A stretch of 51,223 nucleotides of DNA from Streptococcus sp. k-402 (GTDB lineage: Bacteria > Bacillota > Bacilli > Lactobacillales > Streptococcaceae), in NCBI RefSeq assembly GCF_013277515.1, contig NZ_VMNB01000012.1:1-51223 (forward strand), given 5' to 3'. This document shows, one piece after another, positions 12,038 through 23,092 of this stretch. Both the position numbers and the translations under genes were made by a program. The notes under the pieces were generated by a model that saw nothing but the letters and a program-made list of their open reading frames with translations, was not told the origin of the DNA and did not search any database. How positions within the stretch are numbered: the stretch's first letter is position 1; each line of letters starts with the position of its first letter.

Positions 12038-13201
12038 ATGAATATTACAGAATACAAAAAGAAAAACGGATTTATCGTATATCGAGCAAGCGTGTATCTT
12101 GGAGTTGATAAACTTACAGGGAAAAAGGCTAGAACTACTGTTACGGCCAACACTAAAAAGGGGATTAAAATCAAAGCAAGAGAGGCTGTCAATGCTTTTG
12201 CTTCAAACGGCTATACAGTTAAAGATAAACCAACAATCACAACATACGAAGAATTGGTAAAAGTTTGGTGGGATAGTTACAAGAATACAGTTAAGCCCAA
12301 TACTCGTCAATCTATGGATGGATTGGTTAGAGTGCATTTATTGCCTGTATTTAGCGATTACAAGCTAGATAAGCTGACCACGCCTATTCTTCAACAGCAA
12401 GTAAATAAATGGGCTGACAAGGCCAATAAAGGCGAAAAAGGGGCGTTTGCTAACTACTCCTTACTCCATAACATGAATAAGCGTATTTTGAAGTATGGCG
12501 TAGCTATCCAGGTAATACAATACAATCCAGCTAACGATGTCATCGTTCCACGCAAACAGCAAAAAGAAAAGTCTACTGTAAAATACTTAGACAACAAAGA
12601 ATTAAAACAGTTTCTGAATTATTTAGATACTCTGGATCAATCAAATTATGAAAACCTATTTGATGTTGTCCTGTATAAAACTTTATTGGCAACTGGTTGC
12701 CGTATCGGTGAAGCCTTAGCCCTTGAGTGGTCTGATATTGATCTAGAAAGCGGTGTTATCAGTATCACTAAAACACTAAACCGCTATCAAGAAATAAATT
12801 CGCCTAAATCAAGCGCTGGTTATCGTGATATACCAATAGACAAAGCCACCCTGCTTTTACTTAAACAGTACAAGAATCGTCAACAAATTCAGTCTTGGAA
12901 ATTAGGCCGAACTGAAACAGTTGTATTCTCAGTTTTTACAGAAAAATATGCTTATGCTTGCAACCTACGCAAACGTCTAAATAAGCATTTTGAGAACGCT
13001 GGTGTAACGAATGTATCATTCCACGGTTTCCGCCATACACATACCACTATGATGTTGTACGCTCAGACTAGCCCTAAAGATGTCCAATATAGATTGGGAC
13101 ACTCTAACTTATTAGTGACTGAAAATGTTTACTGGCATACAAACCAAGAGAATGCAAAAAAAGCTGTCTCAAATTATGAAACAGCCATCAATAATTTATA
13201 A
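12038..13201 (+). CDS. int: Tyrosine recombinase / integrase of the satellite, 387 aa
   Basis: The protein catalyses site-specific integration and excision. It has an N-terminal arm-binding domain with a YRASVYLGVDKLTGKK start typical of Tn916/phage integrases, a SAM-like core-binding domain (about 68-165), and the catalytic domain from about 180. The catalytic residues are visible: Arg222 in TGCRIGEA, His329 and Arg332 in HGFRH, His355 in LGHS and Tyr365 in ENVYWH. Length and order are normal and the gene looks intact. AAGGAG stands 8 bases before the ATG. It is the last island gene; its stop is 150 bases from the eno stop, so the element is inserted just behind eno. Confidence 0.9.
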   Translation: MNITEYKKKNGFIVYRASVYLGVDKLTGKKARTTVTANTKKGIKIKAREAVNAFASNGYTVKDKPTITTYEELVKVWWDSYKNTVKPNTRQSMDGLVRVHLLPVFSDYKLDKLTTPILQQQVNKWADKANKGEKGAFANYSLLHNMNKRILKYGVAIQVIQYNPANDVIVPRKQQKEKSTVKYLDNKELKQFLNYLDTLDQSNYENLFDVVLYKTLLATGCRIGEALALEWSDIDLESGVISITKTLNRYQEINSPKSSAGYRDIPIDKATLLLLKQYKNRQQIQSWKLGRTETVVFSVFTEKYAYACNLRKRLNKHFENAGVTNVSFHGFRHTHTTMMLYAQTSPKDVQYRLGHSNLLVTENVYWHTNQENAKKAVSNYETAINNL

Positions 13202-13270
13202 AGGGTGTCACGTTTAGTGACTACCCTCTTACTATACCTAAAATCAGTTAAGGGTAACTAAAAGGGTAGT
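13202..13270. other. Right end of the island with integrase-site-like repeats
   Basis: Right behind the integrase stop lies AGGGTGTCAC / GTGACTACCCT (hairpin with one bulge), then AAGGGTAACTAAAAGGG (13250-13266), which repeats the left-end sequence at 236-252, and further inverted CTACCCT / AGGGTAG words. These short repeats are the expected place of arm sites and the attachment core. The exact crossover point cannot be fixed from this sequence alone. Confidence 0.4.
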
Positions 13271-13276
13271 AAAATT

Positions 13277-13314
13277 AGAAAAAGCACTAAGGGAAAGCGC
13301 CCCAAAGTGCTTAG
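13277..13314 (-). terminator. Terminator of eno
   Basis: Stem AAGCACT / AGTGCTT with a GC-rich inner part, followed on the minus strand by TTTTTC. It lies about 40 bases after the eno stop codon and is the natural border of the chromosome. Confidence 0.7.
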
Positions 13315-13350
13315 TTTAAAGGCTTGACGCCCTCTAATCTAGAAATTAGA

Positions 13351-14658
<1,308 letters not shown>

Positions 14659-14693
14659 TTACTCTCCTTATGAGTTAAATTTTTTACACCTCT

Positions 14694-14722
14694 ATAATAC
14701 CTTAAAAACCCTCCTTTTTCAA
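14694..14722 (-). promoter_or_regulatory. Promoter of eno
   Basis: On the minus strand TTGAAA (14717-14722) and TATTAT (14694-14699) are 17 bases apart. The leader is about 35 bases. A GAAAGCGATTACTT sequence about 55 bases upstream resembles a cre half but is not a good match. Confidence 0.65.
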
Positions 14723-14806
14723 GAAAAAACGTTATCTTTGTGCAAATTTTCCTTAACTTTATAAAGTAATCGCTTTCTTTTGTCTGTTTTATTCTAACTT
14801 TTATGA

Positions 14807-14812
14807 TATACT
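14807..14812 (+). promoter_or_regulatory. Extended -10 box for a leaderless yueI-like gene
   Basis: TGATATACT ends six bases before the ATG at 14819, so transcription should start at or next to the A of the start codon. No ribosome binding site is present. The same layout occurs before ligA, the ABC-F gene and rlmB in this window. Confidence 0.5.
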
Positions 14813-14818
14813 GTTTTC

Positions 14819-15265
14819 ATGACAGATTTATCAAAACAATTACTTGAAAAAGCTCATGGTGGAGCAAAATTAAATCCAGATGAGCAAAGACGCTATCTTG
14901 GTACTTTTGAGGAAAGAGTTCTTGGATATGCAGATATTGACACAGCGAATAGCCCTCAGTTAGAAAAAGGTTTTTTATCTATTTTAGAAAATCTTCAGGA
15001 AAAAGCAGAGCCACTATTTGTGAAGATTTCACCAAATATCGAATTTGACAAACAAGTTTTCTACTTAAAAGAAGCTAAAGAAACTGATAGTCAAGCTACC
15101 ATTGTATCTGAAGAGCATACTTCTTCTCCTTTTGGCCTGATTATCCATAGCAATGCACCAGTCCAAGTAGAAGAAAAGGATCTTCGACTTGCTTTTGCAA
15201 AACTTTGGGAAAGTAAAAAGGAAGAACCAGTCAAAACATCCATCTGGAAGAAATGGTTTGGCTAA
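14819..15265 (+). CDS. YueI family protein (DUF1694), 148 aa
   Basis: The sequence fits the YueI family of small cytosolic Firmicute proteins: [20 protein letters not shown] near the start, then [10 protein letters not shown] and a C-terminal part ending WKKWFG. The family shares a ribosome-associated-like alpha/beta fold; its role is not known. The gene is divergent from eno and convergent with glycerate kinase, whose stop codon it overlaps by four bases. It appears to be leaderless. Confidence 0.8.
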   Translation: MTDLSKQLLEKAHGGAKLNPDEQRRYLGTFEERVLGYADIDTANSPQLEKGFLSILENLQEKAEPLFVKISPNIEFDKQVFYLKEAKETDSQATIVSEEHTSSPFGLIIHSNAPVQVEEKDLRLAFAKLWESKKEEPVKTSIWKKWFG

Positions 15266-16377
15266 ATCTTAGGCATCTTTAATAAATGTCCAATATTTGC
15301 GGCCGTGTGCTCCAGATAGAGACTGGCATTTTTCAAACTATCTGCTAAAGGGTCACTTTTCTCCAAAATAGAAAAGGCAGCTTGGATATTTTCAAATGGT
15401 AGGGGAGGTAAATCCTCAGCAAGACTACCGCAAATAGCAATAACAGGAACTCCAACAGGGGTTCTTTTTGCAACACCTATAGGCGCTTTCCCAGCAAAGC
15501 TTTGACTGTCAAGTCTTCCTTCTCCAACAACAACCAAGTCAGCATCTAAAACTTTCTTATCAAAATCAATCAAATCTAAACAGGTATCAATCCCAGATAC
15601 GATTCTTGCTTGAGCAAAGGCACACAAACTAGCAGCAATGCCTCCACCAGCTCCTGCTCCTTTAATTTCTAATGTTGCAGGTGAGGCTTTTTCATAAAAA
15701 TCTTGGATTGCCTGATCTACGACTGCAAACATAGTAGGATCTAAACCTTTTTGTTTGCCAAAAGTATAAGTCGCACCTTGATGACCACATAAGAGACTCA
15801 CGACATCTGCTAAAATACGAATTTGCACATCTTCAGGAATTTCATAGCGATTTTCTGTTGAGACAGAAGCTAAGTTTAGTAAGGATTGACCGCAAGCCGG
15901 TAAGACATTTCCATCCTTATCATAAAATCGATAACCTAAACCAGCAGCAACCCCCAGTCCTCCATCATTACTGGCCGTGCCACCAACGCCGATATAGATT
16001 TCTTTAATCCCTTGAGCAATGAGATGACGAATCAACTCTCCAATACCTCGAGTTTGGATTTGGAGTGGATTTCGTTGCTCTAGCGGAATCTTTCCAAGGC
16101 CGACCAAGTCAGCTACTTCAAATAAGGATAATTCCCCTTTTTGAAAATAGCGCATGGCTTCTTTTTGTCCAAAAGGTCCTGTCACTTTGATCCATTTTTC
16201 TTCTAGGTCAAGAGAATGTCGAATAGCATCAACAGTACCTTCTCCCCCATCACCAACAGGGCAGAGGAGACATTCTATATCTGCTATCGATTGTTGGAAG
16301 CCTCTTTTAATAGCTTCGGCTACCTCTTCAGCTGTCAAGCTTTCCTTAAACGAATCTGGTGCAATTACAATTTTCAT
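15262..16377 (-). CDS. Glycerate kinase, 371 aa
   Basis: Phosphorylates glycerate with ATP (GarK/GlxK type I family). The sequence is full length and begins [15 protein letters not shown], the family signature, with GDGGEGTVD at about 43, [13 protein letters not shown] at about 130 and [11 protein letters not shown] near 286. A GAGGGAAAAA ribosome binding site precedes the ATG. It is cotranscribed after serB with a 9-base gap. Its 3' end overlaps the yueI-like gene on the other strand. Confidence 0.9.
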   Translation of the reverse strand: MKIVIAPDSFKESLTAEEVAEAIKRGFQQSIADIECLLCPVGDGGEGTVDAIRHSLDLEEKWIKVTGPFGQKEAMRYFQKGELSLFEVADLVGLGKIPLEQRNPLQIQTRGIGELIRHLIAQGIKEIYIGVGGTASNDGGLGVAAGLGYRFYDKDGNVLPACGQSLLNLASVSTENRYEIPEDVQIRILADVVSLLCGHQGATYTFGKQKGLDPTMFAVVDQAIQDFYEKASPATLEIKGAGAGGGIAASLCAFAQARIVSGIDTCLDLIDFDKKVLDADLVVVGEGRLDSQSFAGKAPIGVAKRTPVGVPVIAICGSLAEDLPPLPFENIQAAFSILEKSDPLADSLKNASLYLEHTAANIGHLLKMPKI

Positions 16378-16386
16378 ATTTTTCCC

Positions 16387-17032
16387 TCATTCTAAACAGT
16401 CAATCAAAGGTAGAACTTCTAAAAAATCCCTCTTGTCAACATGATTCGGTATTTCTTTTTTGAGCACTTCTTTGCCACAAAAAGCAATTCCCAGTCCTGC
16501 TGACTTCAACATTAATAAGTCATTAGCCCCATCACCGATTGCAACCGTTCTTTCTCTAGGAAGTTGCAGTTCCTTTCTCCATTGTTCTAGAGTATCTTTT
16601 TTTGTTCTCGGGATTGATAATTTGTCCAATCAATTTTCCAGTTAAAAGACCATCTTTGACTTCAAGTTGGTTGGCAGAAAAATAGGCAATTCCAAGAGAT
16701 TTTGCCATCCTCTCAACTATTGAAGTAAATCCACCGGACACCAGACCAACTTGGATGCCATTCTTTTGGATAATGGAAATGAATTTCTGGGCATTTGGCG
16801 ATAGATGAATTGAGTTGAAAACTTTATCAAAGACCGAAATAGGGAGGCCTTCCAACAAGGAAACTCTTTTGCTTAAACTGCTTTCAAAGTCTAACTCTCC
16901 TCTCATTGCCTGACTTGTAATCTGTGAAATTTCCTCCTCACAACCTGCCTCTCGACCCAACAAATCAATCACTTCTTCTAGGATTAAGGTTCCATCAACA
17001 TCCATGACACACAAGCCTTTTACTTGAGACAT
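16387..17032 (-). pseudogene. serB: Phosphoserine phosphatase with a frameshift in a run of seven A
   Basis: SerB removes phosphate from phosphoserine, the last step of serine synthesis. The first frame (16556-17032) carries the HAD motif I VMDVDGTL and motif II VSGG; the second frame (16387-16629) carries the end of the enzyme with motif IV AIGDGANDLLML. They join if one A is removed from the seven-A run at 16597-16603, giving NKKDTLEQWRK. As written, the protein stops at 158 residues without motif IV and would be inactive. Possible reasons are a true mutation, slipped-strand switching at the run, transcriptional slippage that restores the frame, or a sequencing error. Confidence 0.85.
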
Positions 17033-17056
17033 CAGTTCTCCTCTCTAAACAGCCCA

Positions 17057-17085
17057 AAAATCGTATGAAGTCATCATACGATTTT
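17057..17085 (-). terminator. Terminator at the end of the glycogen operon
   Basis: Perfect 12-base stem AAAATCGTATGA / TCATACGATTTT with a 5-base loop, in the 58-base gap between glgA and serB. It separates the glg operon from serB and glycerate kinase. Confidence 0.75.
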
Positions 17086-17090
17086 ATCTA

Positions 17091-18524
17091 TTAGTTAACT
17101 AAACTTTGGTACAAGTCAAGGTATGACTTGCAGGCTGTATCCCATGAGAAATCACACTCCATAGCTTGTTTTTGTAGATTTCTCCAAACGTCAGGATGGT
17201 TTCTATACAAGTCCAATGCTGTTTGGAAAGTCCAATTTAACCAGTAAGGAGATAGATTGTCAAAGCTAAAGCCAGTACCGCTTCCTTCGATTGGATTGAA
17301 AGCGCGAACGGTATCTCGCAAGCCACCAACTTCATGAACCAATGGCAAGGTTCCGTAACGCATCGCCATCATTTGAGACAAGCCACACGGTTCAAAACGA
17401 CTTGGCATGAGGAAGAGATCACAAGCAGCATAGATTTCTTGAGCTAGTTTGACATCAAAAGTGATATTTGCTGATAGCTTGTCTGGGTAAATCTGAGCAA
17501 ACCATGAGAAAGCTCCCTCAAAGGCTGGATCGCCAGTTCCCAAAAGAACAATCTGAACATCTTCTTGCAAGATATGGTGAAGACTTTCGACCACCACATC
17601 AAAACCTTTTTGACGTGTCAAACGAGAAACAATTCCCACCAGTGGAACGTCAGCTCTAACTGGCAAGCCAACTCTTTCTTGCAATTTTGCCTTGTTTTTG
17701 GCTTTCCCAGACAAATCTTCCTGATTGAAATGATAGTCTAAAAGAGCATCCGTCTGAGGATTATAAAGGTCAGCATCAATCCCATTCACGATACCAGAAA
17801 CTTTACCAGACTCCATTCGAAGAATCTGATCCAAGTTACATCCGAACTGACTTGTCATAATTTCATGAGCATAGCTAGGTGAAACGGTTGAAACACGGTC
17901 AGCATAAAGAATACCAGCCTTCATCCAGTTCAGACAGTTGTTCCAGCGAAGGGTACCATCAGCATAACGTTCAAAGCCAACTCCAAACAAATCCCATAAC
18001 ATTCCTTCTGAAAATTGTCCTTGGAATTCCAAATTATGAATGGTCAAAACTGTTTTAATGCCCTCATAGGCTTGAATCCAACGGTATTTTTCCTTCAACA
18101 AGAAAGGAATCATAGCTGTATGGTAGTCATGAACATGGAGAAGATCAGGGATAAAGTCAATTCTTTCCATAGCCTCAATGGCAGCAAGTTGGAAAAAGGC
18201 AAAGCGCTCTCCGTCATCAAAATCACCGTAAACATGACCACGGAAGAAATAATATTGGCTGTCAATAAAGTAGAAGGTTACACCATTTAATACTGTTTTC
18301 TTAATTCCACAATACTGTCTGCGCCAACCAACACTCACCTCAAAATGAAGAACATCTTCAATCTGATTTCCAAATTTAGTCTCTACCATGTCATAGTAGG
18401 GTAAAATCACTGCAACTTCGTGCCCAGCTTTTACCAGTGATTTTGGAAGAGCGCCAATGACGTCTCCCAAACCACCTGTTTTTGAAAAGGGTGCACCCTC
18501 TGCTGCTACAAATAAAATTTTCAT
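17091..18524 (-). CDS. glgA: Glycogen synthase, 477 aa
   Basis: Transfers glucose from ADP-glucose to the growing glycogen chain (GT5 family). Full length. The ADP-glucose binding motif KTGGLGDV is at residues 15-22, and the C-terminal GT-B domain has SRLTRQKG near 300 and the catalytic-loop sequence [10 protein letters not shown] near 380. Its ATG overlaps the glgD stop by four bases. It is the last gene of the glgB-glgC-glgD-glgA operon. Confidence 0.96.
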   Translation of the reverse strand: MKILFVAAEGAPFSKTGGLGDVIGALPKSLVKAGHEVAVILPYYDMVETKFGNQIEDVLHFEVSVGWRRQYCGIKKTVLNGVTFYFIDSQYYFFRGHVYGDFDDGERFAFFQLAAIEAMERIDFIPDLLHVHDYHTAMIPFLLKEKYRWIQAYEGIKTVLTIHNLEFQGQFSEGMLWDLFGVGFERYADGTLRWNNCLNWMKAGILYADRVSTVSPSYAHEIMTSQFGCNLDQILRMESGKVSGIVNGIDADLYNPQTDALLDYHFNQEDLSGKAKNKAKLQERVGLPVRADVPLVGIVSRLTRQKGFDVVVESLHHILQEDVQIVLLGTGDPAFEGAFSWFAQIYPDKLSANITFDVKLAQEIYAACDLFLMPSRFEPCGLSQMMAMRYGTLPLVHEVGGLRDTVRAFNPIEGSGTGFSFDNLSPYWLNWTFQTALDLYRNHPDVWRNLQKQAMECDFSWDTACKSYLDLYQSLVN

Positions 18525-19660
18525 GAATGAATATCCTCTGTTACTTTGCTACCTTTCTTAACAACAACTGGATTTTCTGCAGTTCCACGGATCACAACTC
18601 CATCCGCAACTTCAACACCCTTGTCCAAGATAGCATATTCTACCTGAGCACCTTCTCCAATCACAACACGAGGGAAGAGCAGGCTATCTTTAACCAAGCT
18701 ATCCTTATGGACATGAATATTACGTGATAGAACAGAATTAGCTACTTGACCTTCAATGATACTACCAGACGCAAACTGAGAAGTGCTTACCTTAGATGTA
18801 TTAGCATAGTAAGTCGGCTCTTCGTTTTTGACCTTTGTATAAATCTTTTGGTTTGGTGAGAAAAGAGAATAGAATTTTTGCGATTCAAGCATATCTTTAT
18901 TAGCTTGGTAATAAGACTCTACAGAGTGAATATTTGCCAGATAACCTGTATACTCGTAGGCGAAAGCCCCTTCTTTAGTAGCTAAATCACGTAAAACATA
19001 GCGCAACTTCTCTGGATGTTCTTTTTTAGCTTCTTCTTCCAATCGTTCAATCAACCAAGGTGTATCAACGACAAAGATATCTGTAGACATATTGAACGTT
19101 TCAGATGTTGACTTGCTATCAAAGAGTTTATGAGAACGAACATGGTCTGTTTCATCTACTTCCAAGATTGCGTTCACTTCTGAAATATCTTTCTTAGGAA
19201 GTTTCTTATAAACAACTGTAATAGGCCCCTTCGTTGTGTTATGAAGGTGGAAAACTTGGTTCAAATCAATGTTAATCAAAACATCACAGTTGAGGGCAAC
19301 TGTTTGGTTTGAGCCAGAACGTTTCAAATAAGTAAGAAGCTGTTGGTAGTATTCTTTTCCAACTGTGCTACTTTCTACACGGGTATTGTAAATTCCTAGA
19401 TAGTAATGGCTAAGAAGGGTTGATAAGCCCCACTCGCGTCCTGAGCGGATATGGTCAAAGACTGAGCTGATATTATCCTGCTGGAAAATACCAAAGACAC
19501 TACGAACACCTGCATTAGCAAGACTAGAAAGCGGGAAGTCAATCAAACGATATTTCCCACCAAATGGCAAACTTGCTACTGGACGGTGGTCCGTCAATGT
19601 CGACATATCATGAAAACCAACTGTATTTCCTAAAATGGCAGAATATTTATCAATCTTCAT
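18521..19660 (-). CDS. glgD: GlgD subunit of glucose-1-phosphate adenylyltransferase, 379 aa
   Basis: GlgD is the second, mostly regulatory subunit that forms a mixed complex with GlgC in Firmicutes and raises its activity. The nucleotidyltransferase domain is visible but the GGxGxRL pyrophosphorylase loop is changed ([11 protein letters not shown]), which is normal for GlgD. The C-terminal left-handed beta-helix has [15 protein letters not shown]. It overlaps glgC by 11 bases and glgA by four, so the operon is tightly coupled. Confidence 0.94.
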   Translation of the reverse strand: MKIDKYSAILGNTVGFHDMSTLTDHRPVASLPFGGKYRLIDFPLSSLANAGVRSVFGIFQQDNISSVFDHIRSGREWGLSTLLSHYYLGIYNTRVESSTVGKEYYQQLLTYLKRSGSNQTVALNCDVLINIDLNQVFHLHNTTKGPITVVYKKLPKKDISEVNAILEVDETDHVRSHKLFDSKSTSETFNMSTDIFVVDTPWLIERLEEEAKKEHPEKLRYVLRDLATKEGAFAYEYTGYLANIHSVESYYQANKDMLESQKFYSLFSPNQKIYTKVKNEEPTYYANTSKVSTSQFASGSIIEGQVANSVLSRNIHVHKDSLVKDSLLFPRVVIGEGAQVEYAILDKGVEVADGVVIRGTAENPVVVKKGSKVTEDIHS

Positions 19661-20792
19661 CTGTTGCTACCCCCACTACTTCATTATATCCTACAACTTG
19701 TACTTCATCTGTTCCATCAATTTCGACACCGTCAGAAATAATCGCACCTTCACCAATAATGGCACGTTTAATCTTAGCTCCTTGACCAATGATAGCTCCA
19801 CTCATGATAACTGAATCAACAACTTCCGCTACTTCGCGAACTTGCGCGCCTGTTGAAAGGATAGAATGTTTAACAGTTCCATCAACGAAACATCCATCTA
19901 CAACTAATGAGTCTTCCACATCAGCATTTGCCCCGAGGAAGTTTGGTGGTGAAATCAAGTTTCTTGAGTAAATCTTCCATTGACGGTTACGACTATCCAA
20001 GGCATTTTCTGGAGAAATGTACTCCATGTTCGCTTCCCAAAGTGACTCAATCGTACCAACATCTTTCCAATAACCACTAAATTCGTAAGCATAAACACTT
20101 TCACCTGACTCAAGGTAATTCGGAATGACATTTTTACCAAAGTCTGACATATCTACATTACTCTTTTCAGCAGCGACTAACATATTACGAAGGCGTTGCC
20201 AATCAAAAATGTAGATTCCCATAGAAGCTTTTGTAGATTTAGGTTGAGCTGGTTTTTCTTCAAATTCAACAATACGATTGTTAGCATCTGTATTCATGAT
20301 ACCAAAACGGCTCGCTTCTTTAAGAGGGACGTCTAAAACTGCTACTGTCAAGCTGGCATTATTATCCTTATGAGACTGGAGCATATCATCATAGTCCATT
20401 TTGTAGATGTGGTCCCCAGACAAAATCAAGACATACTCAGGATTGACACTGTCGATATAGTCGATATTTTGGTAAATAGCGTGACTAGTCCCCTCAAACC
20501 AACGATTTCCTTCACTGGCAGAATAAGGTTGGAGAATAGAAACACCAGAATTGATACCATCTAGTCCCCAGCTTGAACCATTCCCAATATGATTGTTGAG
20601 AGCAAGAGGTTGATACTGTGTAATGACCCCAACATTATGAATTCCTGAGTTGGCACAGTTTGATAGGGCAAAGTCAATGATACGGTAGCGCCCACCAAAT
20701 TGCACAGCTGGTTTTGCGATGCTTTGAGTGAGTTTACCGAGACGAGTTCCTTGCCCACCAGCAAGAATCAAAGCTAACATTTCATTCTTCAT
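19650..20792 (-). CDS. glgC: Glucose-1-phosphate adenylyltransferase, 380 aa
   Basis: Makes ADP-glucose from glucose-1-phosphate and ATP, the committed step of glycogen synthesis. The catalytic loop [13 protein letters not shown] is at residues 10-22, with [15 protein letters not shown] following, [11 protein letters not shown] and [10 protein letters not shown] further on, and the C-terminal beta-helix. Full length. Overlaps glgB upstream by 11 bases. Confidence 0.97.
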   Translation of the reverse strand: MKNEMLALILAGGQGTRLGKLTQSIAKPAVQFGGRYRIIDFALSNCANSGIHNVGVITQYQPLALNNHIGNGSSWGLDGINSGVSILQPYSASEGNRWFEGTSHAIYQNIDYIDSVNPEYVLILSGDHIYKMDYDDMLQSHKDNNASLTVAVLDVPLKEASRFGIMNTDANNRIVEFEEKPAQPKSTKASMGIYIFDWQRLRNMLVAAEKSNVDMSDFGKNVIPNYLESGESVYAYEFSGYWKDVGTIESLWEANMEYISPENALDSRNRQWKIYSRNLISPPNFLGANADVEDSLVVDGCFVDGTVKHSILSTGAQVREVAEVVDSVIMSGAIIGQGAKIKRAIIGEGAIISDGVEIDGTDEVQVVGYNEVVGVATDED

Positions 20793-22710
20793 TTTCTACT
20801 CCTTTTTGGTTTTTACTTGTGACGGTTTTTGCAGATTTCAAGCGGCGTTTGATTTTCCAGACACTAGCTCCCATAGCTGGTAGGGTAAAGGTTAAGGTCT
20901 GCTCATAATCTTTCCATAGTCCTTCTTGCGTTTGAACAGTTTGATTATGTTCTTTCCAAACGCCTCCCCATTCTTCTAACTCAGTATTCCAGACTTCTTC
21001 GTAAATTCCTGCAACGGGTAGTCCGATTGTAAAATCTTTTCGTTCAACTGGTGCCATATTAAAGACACAGACTAGCATATCGTCCTTCTTACCCTTACGA
21101 ATGAAGGAAAGAACACTCTGGTCTCGATTATCTGCATCAATGATTTCAATACCATCATAGCTGGTATCGATTTCCCACAGACAGCGATGGTCTTTGTAAA
21201 ACTGGTTTAGCTGAGAAGTGAAATACTTCATCTTAGCATTCATTAGGTCTTCTAGGTTAGACCATTCCAACTGTTCTTCAGATTTCCATTCTAGGAATTG
21301 ACCGTATTCGCTACCCATGAAGAGCAATTTCTTACCAGGGTGACAAATTTGGTAAGTGTAGAGATTGCGTAAGCCTGCGAATTGATTGTAACGATCTCCC
21401 CACATCTTATGCATCATACTCTTCTTGCCATGAACCACTTCATCGTGCGAGAATGGCAAGAGATAGTTTTCATTGAAAACATACATAAAGCTGAAAGTCA
21501 CTAGGTTAAAGTCATATTTACGATAAATCGGATCTTCTTCGTAGAAACGGAGGATATCATTCATCCAGCCCATGTTCCATTTGTAGTCAAATCCTAGACC
21601 ACCAAGCTCTTTCATTCCCGTAATCTTGGTTGCAGACGAACTTTCTTCTGCAATCATCATCACATCTGGATATTCTAACTTAATAATGTCATTCAAGCGT
21701 TGAAGGAAATAATAACCTTCATAGTTGAGATTTCCCCCATCTTTATTAGGTGTCCATGGAGCATCATCATAGTCCAAATAGAGCATGTTGCTAACAGCAT
21801 CCACACGAATACCATCCAAATGATAGACATCGATCCAATGCTTAATACAAGAAATCAAGAAGGACTGGACTTCATTTTTTCCAAGGTCAAAATTGAGAGC
21901 GCCCCAACCATAGTTATGAGCCTTATTATGGTCTTGGTATTCAAAAGTCGGTGTCCCATCATAATAGGCTAAGGCATCATCGTTGATGGTAAAGTGACCG
22001 GGTACCCAGTCTACGATAACCCCAATATTATGGATATGACACTCCTCGACAAAATCTTGAAACTCCTCTGGTCGGCCATAGGCATGCTCTAAAGCGAAGT
22101 AACCCATAAGCTGATACCCCCAACTCAAGCCCAAAGGATGGGACATCAAGGGCATAAACTCAATATGAGTATAGTTCATTTCAACGAGATAAGGAATGAG
22201 TTCATCCTTGAGCTGGGCAAAACTATAAGGACTACCATCAGGATTTCTTTTCCATGAGCCAGCGTGAACTTCATAGATATTGACAGGACGTTCAGCAAAG
22301 CCCCAACGTTTTCTTCGTGCCAGCCAAAGTCCATCCCTCCATTTCTTCTCAGGAAGCTCTGTTACGATTGCCCCTGTTCCTGGACGAGCCTCATATCTGA
22401 CAGCAAAAGGGTCAATCTTCATCAGTTGATGACCATTTTGACGTGTGACATGATATTTGTAAATATGCCCTTCTTGAGCCATATTGGTAAAGACTTCCCA
22501 GACCCCAAAGTCATTTCTTACCATTGGAATCTGACCCTCAATCCAGTTGGTAAAATCACCAACCAAGTGAACAGCCTGAGCATTAGGTGCCCAAACACGG
22601 AAAGTATAGCCACACTCTCCATTCACTTGCTCTTTATGTGCTCCTAGATAATGCTGAAGGTGAAAATTCTCTCCTGTCATAAAGGTGCGCAAAGCTTCTC
22701 TTTTATCCAT
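20782..22710 (-). CDS. glgB: 1,4-alpha-glucan branching enzyme, 642 aa
   Basis: Creates alpha-1,6 branches in glycogen (GH13). The N-terminal CBM48 domain carries [19 protein letters not shown]. The four GH13 regions are present: [19 protein letters not shown] with the nucleophile Asp, IAEES with the acid Glu, and [11 protein letters not shown]. The tail after about residue 620 is short, basic and not conserved. It is the first gene of the operon, with GAGGGGG before the ATG. The promoter and a cre site lie directly upstream. Confidence 0.96.
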   Translation of the reverse strand: MDKREALRTFMTGENFHLQHYLGAHKEQVNGECGYTFRVWAPNAQAVHLVGDFTNWIEGQIPMVRNDFGVWEVFTNMAQEGHIYKYHVTRQNGHQLMKIDPFAVRYEARPGTGAIVTELPEKKWRDGLWLARRKRWGFAERPVNIYEVHAGSWKRNPDGSPYSFAQLKDELIPYLVEMNYTHIEFMPLMSHPLGLSWGYQLMGYFALEHAYGRPEEFQDFVEECHIHNIGVIVDWVPGHFTINDDALAYYDGTPTFEYQDHNKAHNYGWGALNFDLGKNEVQSFLISCIKHWIDVYHLDGIRVDAVSNMLYLDYDDAPWTPNKDGGNLNYEGYYFLQRLNDIIKLEYPDVMMIAEESSSATKITGMKELGGLGFDYKWNMGWMNDILRFYEEDPIYRKYDFNLVTFSFMYVFNENYLLPFSHDEVVHGKKSMMHKMWGDRYNQFAGLRNLYTYQICHPGKKLLFMGSEYGQFLEWKSEEQLEWSNLEDLMNAKMKYFTSQLNQFYKDHRCLWEIDTSYDGIEIIDADNRDQSVLSFIRKGKKDDMLVCVFNMAPVERKDFTIGLPVAGIYEEVWNTELEEWGGVWKEHNQTVQTQEGLWKDYEQTLTFTLPAMGASVWKIKRRLKSAKTVTSKNQKGVENEE

Positions 22711-22726
22711 AATACCCCCTCTTTTC

Positions 22727-22777
22727 TGTAAGCGTTTTCTATGTTTTTATTATACTACCTTTTTAGAGAAGATTCAA
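22727..22777 (-). promoter_or_regulatory. glg operon promoter with an overlapping cre site
   Basis: On the minus strand TTGAAT (22772-22777) and TATAAT (22749-22754) are 17 bases apart. The sequence TGTAAGCGTTTTCT at about 22727-22740 matches the catabolite-responsive element consensus and covers the expected transcription start, so CcpA should repress glycogen synthesis when glucose is high. Confidence 0.7.
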
Positions 22778-22867
22778 GTAAATTACTATACTTATTTAAA
22801 ATTATTTTGAAAATCTACAAAAAGTTCACTTTCTCGTTCAATTGTAAAGCAATATTTTTTCAAAAAA

Positions 22868-22887
22868 ATGTGAAAACGCCTTTCTTT
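22868..22887. promoter_or_regulatory. Second cre-like site upstream of glgB
   Basis: TGTGAAAACGCCTTTCTT resembles the cre consensus with its central CG and the GAAA/TTTC arms. It lies about 110 bases upstream of the glgB promoter in the gap to pulA. The rest of 22711-23092 shows only the pulA terminator and AT-rich sequence. Confidence 0.4.
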
Positions 22888-22953
22888 TCTCTACTATAAT
22901 ACCAAAAAGTTCGGATTTTTTCTATGATTATTATTGTTTTATAGCAAAAAAAT

Positions 22954-22981
22954 AAAACCAGGAAAACAATTTCCTGATTTT
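22954..22981 (-). terminator. Terminator of the pullulanase gene
   Basis: A 12-base stem (one mismatch) with AGGAAA / TTTCCT at its centre, followed on the minus strand by ATTTTTTTGC. It is 110 bases behind the pullulanase stop codon. Confidence 0.65.
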
Positions 22982-23092
22982 ACACATTTGATGAAAATAT
23001 TTATCAACTTTTCTATACAAGTGAGTTGTTAGCTAAGCTCTTTCTATTCGTTCACTTCCAATAATGTGTTAGAATAGCGAGATAGATGGTCT

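Noticed and set aside
11941..12192. 83-codon minus-strand frame across the integrase start
   Set aside because: It overlaps the integrase promoter and N-terminal codons and has no ribosome binding site; only the short shared word with 7750-7776 is of interest.
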